This document shows, piece by piece, positions 20,287-31,238 of a stretch of 64,000 nt of DNA. Source of the DNA: Cornus controversa (Eukaryota > Streptophyta > Magnoliopsida > Cornales > Cornaceae); contig CM048849.1 of NCBI GenBank assembly GCA_026545225.1, forward strand, positions 15,631,541-15,695,540. The letters run 5' to 3'. A model generated the notes under the pieces. That model made no database searches. It was not told where the DNA came from and saw nothing but the letters and a program-made list of their open reading frames with translations. A program made the position numbers and the translations under genes. Position 1 is the stretch's first letter; each line of letters starts with the position of its first letter.

Positions 20287-21945
20287 TTACAGAAATGGAA
20301 CTCTTGGTTCAAATGAAACTTCTTGATTTGGAGTAGATGAAGAATCAGCTTCAATTGCATTTCCTTCTTCTTTTGAAACATTTGGATTTTTGGAAGAATC
20401 ATTTGGATTTGGAATAGGGATTTTTGGATTTATCGAGTGCTCACATTCTTTCTCTTTTTTCTTATCAACCAGATTTTTTAGAATTCTTCCACTCCTTAAA
20501 GTAGTAATTGATTTAGCTTGTTCTTGAGTAAACTCAAAAGAAGTGGAAGCATCACCAATTACTTGTACTCCTTTAGGATTTGCCATCGTTTGGCTAGGCA
20601 ATTTTTTGCCCTCTCTCCAACTCAATGCATTAGCTAGTTGTCCCAATTGGAATTCTATCTTTGAAATTGATTGAGAGTGGGAATTGATCTTTTAAGTATC
20701 ACTCTCAATGTTGCCTAATGCTACCATAACTTTGTCCTCAAAACTGGGATCTCTAGGAGGTGGCGGTGTTGGAGTATAGTAGAAACTTGAATTTACTTTA
20801 TAAGGTCTAGGTTGGAATTGAGATGAACCTTGTTGTCCTTGAGGTCCCTGAGGTCCTTGATTTTGGTAATGACCTTGGTTTTCATATTGGGGCTGAAATT
20901 AATTAAGGCCGAGATTATAAGAATTTTGATAAGAATTTTGACCAGGCCTAAAATAGAGTGCATTCATTTGTTCTTGAGTATATTCGGGATATTGACCCGT
21001 ATGACTCGCATGAGGACAGTCCCTAATATTATGAGAAGGGCTGGCACAAAATGAACACACATCATAAGTGGGATGAAGAGTAAGATTCGGAGGAGTAGGA
21101 GAAGAAGAAGAAGAAGAAGAAGCCCAGCCAATATGACTTGGTCAAGTTTCTTTTCTAAAGCCTCTATTGTCCTATCGGTTGCTTGCTCTTTGTGCAACTC
21201 AAAGACACTTTTAGTTTGAGCATTAGAGGGAGCAATTTTCATATCCTTCCTTTCATTAGAAAAATGGTGAAATGAATTTTTGCTCAAGTTCTCAAAAAGA
21301 ATCTACGCTTCATTGGGACTTTTAAGAAAAAATGTACCCCCAGAACTAACATTTATCATTTGTTTATGGGGCTCACCTAAATCATAATAGAAACCTTACA
21401 CCAACTACCATTTGAGAATAGCATGGTGTGGGCATGATCGCAAAAAGTCTTTCATTCTTTCCCATATTTCATGGAAAGCTTCTCCATCCCATTAAGAGAA
21501 ACCGATGATGGCTCTCCACGCATCATTAGTCTTTTCCATTGGAAAGTATTTCTTTAGAAACTCTCATTGCATTTTTGCCCAAGAGTTAATAGAATTTGGC
21601 TCTAAGGAGTTAAACCATTGTTTGGCTTTATCCTTGAGTGAGAAGGGAAAGAGACAAAGCCTTAAGTTGTCTTCTGTAAGAGTATTCAACTGTAAAACAC
21701 ACTTCTAAGAAGTCATCTATGTGTTTATAAGTGTCTTCATTAGGTAGCCCTGTGAAAACAATTGAGAAGATTAATAGTGGAGGATTTAATTTCAAAGTTA
21801 TTCCTCCCCGTATTCGGGAAACGAATACACGAAGGAGATGCATAGGTAGATGGAACATAGAAATCCCTAAGAACCTCCACACACGGTGGGGTGGTGGTGG
21901 TAAAACAGAATTTTGTTGGACATTTTGGTTATCATTATTAGCCAT
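20287..21945 (-). pseudogene. Gag of the Athila-like element
   Basis: Gag forms the virus-like particle in the cytoplasm. The start is the ATG at 21943-21945, giving MANNDNQNVQQNS. Further on: a FTGLPNEDTYKHIDDFLEV region (about 21720-21750), a zinc knuckle CSFCASPSHNIRDC (C-x2-C-x4-H-x4-C, intact, about 21018-21059), a Gln/Pro/Tyr-rich stretch, and KSITTLRSGR near the C-terminus (about 20490-20530). A CTT trinucleotide run at 21098-21121 would code for a Ser tract just before the knuckle. Several frameshifts and stops make it a pseudogene. Confidence 0.85.
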
Positions 21946-22337
21946 GTTTTCTCTCCTCTGTTCTGTAAAAAATATAGGGTCCCTAGGAACGCTGCTATGT
22001 TGTCTAAGTGTTCTTTCGAGTTCAAGATCACACGGCAATAACGGTAATGATAACGATCTCCTACTTTGCATGTGAATAACACAAAATCTAAGTTATGTAC
22101 AAAAATAAAATTTTAAATAATTAAGTGCAAGAAATTAGATATTATACTCACAAAGAATCTGAGCTTAAGTCCCAAAGCTTTGATTGTGATAAATACCTAA
22201 AATGCAGCACTTAATAAGTAAGAACACAAAATACTTGCAAAGAAAGAATTTAATAATGAGTTAAGTTAAAAATCAAACTAGACTCAATCTTCTACTTTTA
22301 GCAATTAAACCGTAGTCCTCGACAACGAGCCAAAAAT
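21946..22337 (-). mobile_element. 5' leader of the Athila-like element
   Basis: Untranslated leader between the LTR and gag. It includes the decayed primer site at 22316-22332. No reading frame is convincing here; a stretch open upstream of the gag ATG (to 22071) is probably incidental. Confidence 0.65.
22316..22332 (-). other. Decayed primer binding site, tRNA-Asp type
   Basis: The plus strand reads TCCTCGACAACGAGCCA against TCCCCGGCAACGGCGCCA in the intact site at 149-166. Two C-to-T/G-to-A type changes and a small deletion separate them. It lies five bases from the LTR edge, as expected. Confidence 0.8.
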
Positions 22338-23714
22338 TGACGTGGTTCTTTTGTGTTTGGAAATCAAAGTATATTTTACCACTCGCAATAGAATGAATCC
22401 TTGGTAGGATATGGCTCTAGAACAGGGTGTCGATCCCACAGATTCTACGTTGGAATAATTTGCTAAGATCAAAGATTGTTTCCCGTTCAACTTACAATAG
22501 GTTTTTGCTTGTTTGTTTAAACTACTTGGAAAATGTAAATGACAATAAAATGAAGGAGTTTGAGAAAAGGATAAAGAACTAGAGCTGAGACTTCACCACT
22601 AGCCTCATAATATGTCAATTTCATAATAAACCAGGGAATTTATATAAACGTGTACTAAATGATGCATTTGACTTGTGGCCTACAATGATGTTACCAAGAG
22701 AATACATACACCTTAAAATACTATAATCTATCTGCGATAAGTGTAATTTCTCTGCGTACCTACTTACCTAAATACCTAACTACCTAAGTGAAGTGAAATT
22801 ACCGTCTCTAAGCATGGACTATGAAAATCTAGCTATGCATGTTATAGTGAAAACTAGTACAAAGTCATCACTTATAATTCTTGTGGAAATATAAGTGTTT
22901 AAAGATCATGTGAAGTAATCTAATATTCTAAGACAAGAATGATGAATTAAGACACATAAACATACTGAATTTGTATACTTATATTGAATATAAAGTACAA
23001 GGCTAAGTACATATACACAAAAATACATAAAAAAAATCCCAATTTATTACAATTAGAATATAGTTACAAAGCTAGGGTTTTGTCTAAACCCTAGAGAAGG
23101 ATTAGTTTATCATGCTGGGATGGAGGCACTCCATAGTCAGAAATGAATCCATGCTCAAAATGGTCTTCAAGGCCTTACAAAGCCCTCTTTGAAGCTTTCC
23201 CTCTCTAGAACTTTACTTTTTCTCTCTAGGCTTTTTACAAATGCTCTCTATTACTAGAAAAAGGAATATATATTCTATTACACAAAAACATGTATATACA
23301 TCTAACTTTGGGCTCAAAATATCACAGAATTCTCGTGCAAGGCTTCTTGGAGAAGTTTTGAGACAAGTGTCCTAGTGGCCAAAATATCTTGTGACAGCTG
23401 AAATTGGCGATGGATCGTAATAGGCATTACGATGCATTGTAATTACTTGCTGTGGAATCCTTCAGCTTCTTCTTGTTTTTGACTCCGGCTTTGATATGCA
23501 ATTATCTAATCCTCTATGTAAATATTCGATGAAGTACAATCGGAGTTAGGAATGCATTCTTGAACTGCTAATGGAATCGTAATAAGCCATATTCTGGATT
23601 AGAACCTGAAATCATCAAAAACATGAAATTACGTAAAAACAACACAATATGTGCAACTATGGGATTAGTAACATAAGTAAATGCGCAAAAATGTATAACA
23701 TTCAGCTCTTATCA
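22338..23714 (-). mobile_element. 5' LTR of the Athila-like element, 1377 bp
   Basis: It starts TGACGTGG and ends GCTCTTATCA on the plus strand, and adjoins the primer site on its left. It is homologous along its length to 6216-7637 but carries ATTACGATGCATCGTAAT-type palindromes (23406-23444) instead of the CTTCGATGCATCGAAG class. Confidence 0.85.
23406..23444. repeat. Two palindromes of class ATTACGATGCATCGTAAT
   Basis: GGCGATGGATCGTAAT at 23406-23421 and ATTACGATGCATTGTAATT at 23426-23444. The same class occurs eight times in the unrelated LTR at 26977-27194, about 3.5 kb away. Confidence 0.75.
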
Positions 23715-26329
23715 TGGACATTCCCTCACAACAACAATTTCAAAATCTGTTGCTTTCTGAGAACCTCTAACTATTTTCCTCAAATACTCCAACAAGTACC
23801 ACAACATAACCTCATGAGTGGTGTAAAGTTAACATACTCTTATCATCATGAACGTTTTGATAAACATTTTTTTGCTCATCTATAACCATATTTTTTGGTA
23901 ATTTATTATACAGACCTTTTTCAGTCATATTCCCATCTATGAGTAAAAATCAGTTATACTCAAAACCATCCAAACCTCATTTCCTTACTCGCCAACACCT
24001 AACGAGCCAATTCCATAACTATCTGGACCTAACACATTATAAGAGAAGTACTAATCAAAGAAAAATGTCCGACCGGGCCTTTTTCCCTCGCTAGTCCAAC
24101 CCCGGCAATATGTCATACTTGTCCTCCCAATCTCGATTCCATATAACCTAGAACCACAATTAATTCTCAACTTTTCTACCTGGGAAACGCTACATTAAAT
24201 CTTTCTCAAAGTTCTAGGCTCACATCTAGAGTCTATTACAACTCATCTACCTTAAGTATTACAACTTACCCAAGCCCAAACCTTTGGCCTATCTCATTAA
24301 GCCTCCAAACTAAAATCCCTAGGCAGTAATGATACGCCTAATAATACCATGTGACTTCTAATGTAAACACTTATACACTCTGTACAGTCACATACTTCAT
24401 GCTAATAACCTCGCATATCTCACATTGCATCAAGCATACTAATCTGAACAGGATATTATTCTCGCCAATAATCGTCACTTTCTCTTTCTATATATCCTAG
24501 GCGTTACACTTGCAACACTTAACTCATAACACTTAAGTCTAGCACAATCAGTGCACCTCAACTGTTCTAAAGTAGTATAACCATGGAATGATCTAGCTAA
24601 TGTGAATGGATCACTCCAATGGTCACAAGTCATATAGATAATTCAATATGATCATACAACCCAGGCAATATGTTGATTTGCCAATTGTGAGTGGACAACT
24701 CTGACGCTCACAAGGTTATGGAGAACTCCAATTTCTAGGCCTCAGCCTCGGTATGATGAGACAACTCCGACTGTCATACCCTAGTGGATATGATTGGGCA
24801 ACCCCGAATCCCATGTATGGTTCACTTTCACAATCCTTCGAAACACTTACTTCCTAGAGTCCACAGTCTCTACCTCAAGACCTATCCATTCTATCTCTAT
24901 CTTTAGTCTAAGGTAATATCCTCGACTAATCACATCAATCACTCACAATGATACTTCCCTATAATTGGGATCATACTCAAAGTCATTACAGTATTATCAA
25001 CTATGATTTTTAACTTTGGCATACCATTTCAAGCATAGTCCAAATCCTGTGTATCGCTACAACCCACATCAATCCTATGCACTTAACATAACAAGCGCAC
25101 TAACTAGAACAAGACACATAAAGGGTGCACTTAGCAAAACAAGTCACATAATTCTGTCCAATTTCATAGGCTATCATCCAATGGAATCCAATGCCAAGCT
25201 TAAGATCTTACATCCTATTGATTTCACAATCTCATTACATCATACCTCATTCCATTCCTCCACTCCAAGGAACTAATTAATGGTTAGAAAGAAGTTCTTT
25301 CACCTTGTACTCCACTCTAGGTAACCCTTACTAACGAGATCTTAAGGTCACCTACAATTACCTACAGTAACCATATAGCGACCTCGGCCTGCTGCGTCCA
25401 CTGTGCCCATTACGTTCATCTTTTTCCCCTTCAAGGAAAGAGATCATTCTCACTTCTGACACTACATGCCAAGGTCCTCACTCACCTTAAACATCATACC
25501 CATCTTATGATGCAACTAGTCAACCATTTCAGATAATCCAAACGTCTTATTTCAGACGTCAAAATCATCACATGTCCATCGACTCAAAGGAATTAGATCA
25601 ATCCCGAGTCCTCATCCAACCATCTCAATAGTACCTCTTAGACATACTCTGTCCATAATTCCAGTATCACAATACCACCAATACCTTAGTCAATTATCTA
25701 ATCTCTAGTCCTCAAGAATCGTGCAAAGATTACAACGCTAATATGAACCACTACCAAACTCGCGATTTAGAAAACATTAAGGTAAATTGTACCTTTCCCC
25801 ACAATCCCATACTCACAATCTCAAAGTCTATCATACATTTCTATCTTAACATTATAATCTGCTCGAGTTCAAACCTCTACCTAGGTTTACTAGATCCTTA
25901 AAATTCGAGACTTCTGAATGGTGACTACACGTCACTACTAACTATGTGACGTATAATGATACACTAAGATGCAATGCTCAATCACATGAATAACATATTC
26001 CACATAGCACATAACATACAACATGCTAAATCAAATAAACACATACCATGCATGATATGACATATGATGCATCTAAATAACCCCAAAATACCTATGACCA
26101 CGTACAGTCCTGGTCCATCCTCTGGCTGAGCAAGTGTGAAAACATAGCCCAGTTTCCCCTAATATACTAACACATACTAGAATGCACCACTTCAAGAGTG
26201 GTTGTCTCAATCCTCAACCTCAAATGAATCTATAATCATTTCTTATCCTTCGTCCAAGGTACTCATACCTATCACCTTGATACACTTTTTGCGATCACAT
26301 AATTCCAATCTAATACATAATTGGACTTC
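23715..26329 (-). mobile_element. Degraded internal and LTR-like sequence of a tRNA-Met-primed element
   Basis: No coding region is supported in 2.6 kb. Part of it (about 24590-24830) matches the hairpin-array part of the LTR at 27840-28135 in order and motif ('gagtggacaactc', 'ctaggcctcagcctcggtatgat'). About 25985-26080 resembles AT-rich LTR sequence near 28400-28700. It may be a truncated second LTR plus the interior of a non-autonomous element. The left end is cut by the Athila-like LTR at 23714. Confidence 0.45.
24685..24780. repeat. Two constant-loop hairpins
   Basis: TTGTGAG/CTCACAA (24685-24691 and 24707-24713, loop 15 nt) and GGTATGA/TCATACC (24750-24756 and 24774-24780, loop 17 nt). 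Both loops contain ACAACTC(T/C)GAC, the complement of the GTCGGAGTTGT core seen in the arrays of the long LTRs. Confidence 0.75.
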
Positions 26330-26769
26330 ATCCTACACCCTTAGGTTTTCAACCTATTATTTTGACAAATTCTAATACTCACTGTACCACCCCAAATCCA
26401 CACATAATCTAGCCATTACTCTTTATCCCTAGGTATTCCAACCTAGTGCTTTCCCAATCAACCAATACCCATCGTCCTCAAGTATTCAAACCTAATGTTT
26501 CAATAGCAATTGGGAAATCATCAATTCCTTCAAATCAAATCAAGTTTCAACCTTGACCCGTTACCCCTAGGTACTTCAACCTAGTGTTCTTATAAATATG
26601 TCAATACACTGCCAATCTAACACGTGATTGGACCCTCACTCTTCGTCATTAGGCTTCCAAACCTAGTACTTCGATACCATTCCATTACTCAATACATCAT
26701 CTCAAATCCATACATGGTCTGACCATTTTCCTTCGTCCCTAGGTGTTCAAACCTAGAGTTCTAATATCA
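26330..26769 (-). mobile_element. 5' leader with repeated AGGTT...AACCT hairpins and decayed tRNA-Met primer site
   Basis: Six copies of a CCTAGGT-(N5)-AACCTAG inverted repeat start near 26338, 26427, 26476, 26564, 26647 and 26737. At 26758-26769 the minus strand reads TGATATTAGAAC against the tRNA-iMet primer site TGGTATCAGAGC; all three differences are transitions of the kind left by cytosine methylation. The site ends three bases from the LTR edge at 26773, so the LTR to the right is a 5' LTR. Confidence 0.65.
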
Positions 26770-26976
26770 AGTTGTCACGCCCTGATTTCCAACTCTCAGA
26801 GAACCGGTAGTGACGTCCGTCCACTTCACCCAAACTGACCTTTTCAATATCTCAAATATCGCGAAAGCATAACTCACATGTGTGCACGTATGTAAGTGCA
26901 ATGAAAACCTAACAAACCTCAATGGGCCCCACACGGAGTCCCATGCTGTCACATGTCAACCAATTCTCCTTTGAGG

Positions 26977-27194
26977 ATTACGATGCATCGTAACCCTAAT
27001 TACGATGCATCAAAATTACGATGCATCGAATATCTATCGTAAAGGGGTTCCAAATGTTACATTCTCGGGACTTTTGATTTCCAAATCTCTATAGAGATTT
27101 ATGATGCATCGTCCTGTGCATTACGATACATCGCTAGGGCGATGCATCAAAATGGGTATTACGATGCATCGTAATACCTGGATTGATGCATTTG
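26977..27194. repeat. Eight palindromes of class ATTACGATGCATCGTAAT
   Basis: Perfect 18-bp palindrome at 27158-27175; an almost complete one at 26977-26993; six decayed or partial units between, for example ATTACGATGCATCAAAAT and GCGATGCATCAAAATG. The block lies in the 3' part of the LTR, as in 3659-3893 and 58623-58879. Confidence 0.85.
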
Positions 27195-27864
27195 TAGAAA
27201 ATCCTGCAGTTTCACACTTAGCTCATTTTGAGCTCAATCCTCATTCTACCAACCTAGAATCATTTATACCTCATTATAATCACCTACAATTGATAAATCA
27301 TCATAAATATACTCCAAAGTCATGCATTTAAAACACAAAGCTCTCACAATCCTCATCCATTTCCACAAAAATCCACATTGTACATATATCAACTCATTGT
27401 CCTTACACACAAACTCCAAATGATATATATATATATATATACACAAGTTACATAATTGAGAATGTAAGTACAATGTCAATATAATCCTCATGCCACATGC
27501 CAATATGGATAGCCAAATATACATAACCCGTACATAAATTCCAAAATGCATCAAAGTGTTTCAAGTTACTAGTTAAGTCCTTACTGTCCATCCTCAATGC
27601 CTTACCTGTAAAAATGTTTGGGATGGGGGAGAGGGGTGAGCATTTCAACGGCTCAGTAGAAATACCCCAACCCACCTAGGTGCCGACTCGACACCGACCT
27701 ATGTGTATGTATGTCATTACACTGCATGTCATTTACAACATTCACATGTTCATTCAAACAATGCATATTTAAAAGGGATGCATTAAATAAATGTTGTACT
27801 CAACATTTAATCACATAAGTCTAAAGGTACAACCTTTCTCTCTCGGACCTAACCCGACACCGCA

Positions 27865-28137
27865 ACATGATTTGGACCTCTCCGATAGATCATGTGACTT
27901 AGGACACCTCTTACTCGATCATTCGTACGACATGGGCAACTCTGACAATGTCATACTCCATTGGAAATATTTTGGTTTGCTCCAAGGTGAGTGGATAACT
28001 CCGATAACTCACCTAAAGATGATATAAATCCTACTCTAGGCCTTAGCCCCGGTATGATTGGACTACACCGATAGTCATACTTCATTGGACAAGATTGTCC
28101 ATTTTATAGCATGGTTAGACAACTCCGACATTCCATG
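27865..28137. repeat. Array of five constant-loop hairpins
   Basis: Stems: ACATGAT/ATCATGT (27865-27895), GACAT/ATGTC (27929-27952), GGTGAGT/ACTCACC (27986-28013), GTATGA/TCATAC (28052-28080), CATGG/CCATG (28110-28137). Loops are 14-18 nt and share ACAACTCCGA-like sequence, the complement of TCGGAGTTGT. The stems are unrelated to each other. Confidence 0.8.
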
Positions 28138-28770
28138 TACAGTCTATTTTCTCCGTTTCCTCACATTTCACCCTTATAAGTATTTTGAACATATAATCCA
28201 AGCATGTCATTTTCATGCATCTCAAATGCCCAAACTAGCAATTTGGGTACCTAGCGTGCATTTCTGCCCACATTATCGCATATAATCACATATATATACT
28301 CATCCTCTCATATATGAATTTTGGACATATAGAATCAAGCATATTAATTTCATTCTTCACAAATGCACAAGCTAGTTAAATAGACACATAGCATGCATTC
28401 CTCACCACATAACCACATATGAGCACATATATGTCAAAACTTACATATTATATACATATGCATACAATCTCCAACTTAGCATATAAAGTCATGCTTTACT
28501 TAATGCATACATTTACCACAAGTAATTAGCATGCATTTCATCATTTTATATCACATATGTGTCACAAAACAAGCATATAACACACTTATGCATAAACTCA
28601 CAATGCACCCGCTTGCTATATTTGTCTAGCATGCATTCACCCATTCACCTCCACAACCTACATATAATCACCTATATGTACAAAACCACGCATACTTTTC
28701 ACATATGCATATGATTTACTACATGTTTAAGCATGCTCTCGCATTACACATAATGCACATATATCCACAA

Positions 28771-29898
28771 TGTAATAGCCTGCTCCACCACATGATATGA
28801 TATTGTCCGCTTTGGGCCTAAACCCGTATGATTTTGCTCTTGGAGATAACATACTACATATAAGCACATCTCATTCTCCACACCCAGACGATATGGGATT
28901 GAGTACCCTGTAGCCTACCAGTGTGGTAGCTTGTTTAGTGTCTCTCGCACCCGCCCACAAGGGTCACTACAATCCACCCCCCTAGGAGGCCCGACGTCCT
29001 CATCGGCACACTTCTAGCTAGGCTCCAACTCTGATACCATTTATAATAGCTCATTCCACCTAATTGTATGATATTGTCTGCTTTTGGCTTAAGCCCGCAC
29101 GGTTTTGCTTTGGGTTTTACCCCAAAAGACCTCATACCATTTGGAGAGAACACACTACATATAAGCACATCCCCTTCTCCACACCCAAGTGATGTGGGAT
29201 TGACCACCCTGTAGCATGCCAATGTGCTAGCTCGTCCAATGTCTCTCGCACCCGCCCACATCACACCTACCCATAAGGGTCACCATAATCCACCCCCTTA
29301 AGAGGCCTGACGTCCCCATCGGCACACTTCCAGCTGGGTCAGGCTCTGATACCATTTATAACAACTATTCCACTACATGATATGATATTGTCCGCTTTGG
29401 GCCAAGCCCGCACTATTTTGCTCTTGGGTTTTACCCCAAAAGGCCTCATACCATTTAGAGAGAACACACTACATATAAGCACATCCCCTTCTCCACATCC
29501 AAGCAATGTGGGATTGAGCACCCTGTAACCTACTAGTGTGGTAGCTTGCCCAGTGTCTCTCGCACCTGCCCACAAGGGTCACTATAATCCACCCCCCTAG
29601 GAGGCCCGACGTCCCTGTCGACACACTTCTGGCTGGGTCAGGCTCTGATACCATTTGTAATAACCCGCTCCACCATATGGTATGATATTGTCCATTTTAG
29701 GCCTAAACCCGCATGGTTTTGCTCTTGGGTTTTACCCCAAAATGCCTCATACCATTTAGAGAGAACACACTATATATAAGCACATCTCCTTCTCCACACC
29801 CAGGCGATGTGGGATTGAGTACCCTATAGCCTGCCAATGTGGTAGCTCGCCCATTGTCGCTCGCACCCGCCCACATCACACCTACCCACAAAGGTCAC
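28771..29898 (-). mobile_element. Tandem TRIM-like array, four LTRs and three interiors
   Basis: Read on the minus strand: a partial interior (29879-29898), LTR, interior, LTR, interior, LTR, interior, LTR. Each interior carries the complement of the tRNA-Met primer site next to an LTR, for example around 29030-29039, 29342-29354 and 29641-29653. Tandem LTR-interior chains like this arise by unequal recombination between LTRs. The first and third LTRs have lost about 13 bp at the same point near the interior. Confidence 0.85.
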
Positions 29899-30442
29899 TG
29901 ATGTGGGCGGGTGAGAGAAACACTGGGCGAGCTACCACACTGACAGGCTACAGGGTACTCAATCTCATATCACCTGGGTGTGAAAAAAGAGATGTGCTTA
30001 TATGTAGTGTGTTCTCTCCAAATGGTATAAGGCCTTTTGGGGTAAAATCCAAGAGCAAAACCATGCGGGCTTAGGCCCAAAGCGGACAATATCATACCAT
30101 ATGGTGGAGCGGGCTGTTACAAATGGTATCAGAGCCTAACCCAACCAGAAGTGTGCCGACGCCAACAGGGATGTCAGGCCTCCTAGGGGGTGGATTATGG
30201 TGACCCCTTATGGGCGGGTGTGATATGTGTGGGTGTGAGAGACACTGGGCGAGTACCACACTGACAGGCTACAAGGTGCTCAATCCCACATCATCTAGGT
30301 GTGGAGAAAAGGATGTGCTTATATGTAGTGTGTTCTCTCCAAATGGTATGAGGCATTTTGGGGTAAAACCCAAGAGCAAAATCGTGCGGGCTTAGGCCCA
30401 AAGCGGACAATATCATACCATCAGGTAGAGTGGGCTGTTACA
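29899..30442 (+). mobile_element. Complete TRIM-like element, LTR-PBS-interior-LTR, 544 bp
   Basis: The 5' LTR is 29899-30121, the primer site TGGTATCAGAGCC is 30124-30136, the interior is 99 bp, and the 3' LTR is 30221-30442. LTRs start TGAT(G/A)TG and end GCTGTTACA. There is no room for protein domains, so it must borrow enzymes from other elements, as TRIMs do. The primer site is perfect here, unlike the decayed site at 26758. Confidence 0.88.
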
Positions 30443-31238
30443 CATAATGCATCATGCAGATCATTATATGAATCTATCTAGCATGTAAATAACATAAGAG
30501 AAGAGGGATACCCAAATTTTTAGCCCCTCACCCATCTCCCTCACATGCGTTGCCAACACCTCCCCAATTCTACACAAATCCTAGAATCGACAACTAAGAG
30601 AGAAGGAGAACCCCTACCTTGAAAGTGAAGGCTGTCCAAGCACTTCTCAAGATTTTTAGCGATATCCATCTTACTGAAAGTTAAGTTTGTTCAGTTAAAA
30701 CAGAAGCCCTTGTCGCCCTCTACGAGCTGTCCTCCTCCGACAACTCATGAATCTTACCCGAATGCCTCCAAAATATAAAGAGAAGAAGAGGGAATATGAG
30801 AGAGAGAGGAGGGTTTGGCCGGCTACTGGGACATAAGAGATATAAAATATCTCTGCATATACAGATATTGAAAGTCTCATGGGCATAAAATGACCAAAAT
30901 GCCCCCGGGGCCATTTAACGTACCTTCCGAAGCTCCATTTTCGATTTCAAAAGTTCCTACGGACTCAAAATCACTTTCTTAACTCTCTAAACATTTCATA
31001 TAAGCCAAAATCAAAAATAACTATGTTCTAGAATTTTTCAGATTTTCGGGCCCACCCGGACCGTATCCCGAGCTCCCGTTTGACCAAAAAGTCAAACTTC
31101 TCCAAACATTCTGAAAACTTCCAAAAACCTTATAACATGTTTCCTACTCTCGAAACATCCATAGTATCCTTTAAAATGCATCTATGGTGAAAAATGATGA
31201 AAAATGAAAAACTGGTCAAATTTGGTCCGGTCGTTACA

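Larger units (their letters stand above)
6216..23714 (-). mobile_element. Athila-like Ty3/gypsy element, decayed, with duplicated pol module
   Basis: The element runs on the minus strand. In its own order: 5' LTR 22338-23714, tRNA-Asp primer site 22316-22332, gag 20287-21945, protease 19541-20286, first RT-RNase H-partial integrase 17187-19530, second RT-RNase H-integrase 14103-17186, spacer, downstream ORF 9294-13600 split by a solo LTR, PPT and 3' LTR 6216-7637. Gene order and sequence signatures (DLGA protease, F(I/M)DDFSVF RT, zinc-knuckle gag, tRNA-Asp primer) fit the Athila group. Flanking 5-mers differ (AGAAA left, TGGAC right), and the two LTRs carry different palindrome classes, so this may be a recombinant rather than one simple insertion. 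Confidence 0.8.
28771..30442. mobile_element. Cluster of TRIM-like miniature LTR elements in head-to-head order
   Basis: Six LTRs of about 190-223 bp are present. Four are on the minus strand in tandem (28771-28959, 29042-29263, 29357-29574, 29656-29878) with three short interiors of about 80-95 bp. Two are on the plus strand (29899-30121, 30221-30442) with one 99-bp interior. Interiors start with a tRNA-Met primer site. No coding capacity. Flanking 5-mers are CACAA and CATAA, a possible target duplication with one change. The cluster lies inside the LTR 26773-31238. Confidence 0.85.
26773..31238 (-). mobile_element. 5' LTR, long Tekay/Del-like family, split by a TRIM cluster
   Basis: On the plus strand it starts TGTCACGCCCTG and ends GGTCCGGTCGTTACA. 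Without the insert at 28771-30442 it is 2794 bp, in line with 2645, 2709 and 2974 bp for its solo relatives. The decayed tRNA-Met primer site at the left edge marks it as the 5' LTR of a minus-strand element. It holds a palindrome block (26977-27194), a hairpin array (27865-28137), the GGCTCAGTAGAAATACCCC block (about 27650) shared with the other copies, and a promoter palindrome (30836-30854). No TSD can be tested because the partner LTR is lost or unrecognised. Confidence 0.8.

Noticed and set aside
29339-29575. Repeated frames in the TRIM-like cluster with similar peptides
   Set aside because: They span LTR and primer-site sequence and recur because the LTRs recur; TRIMs encode no protein.
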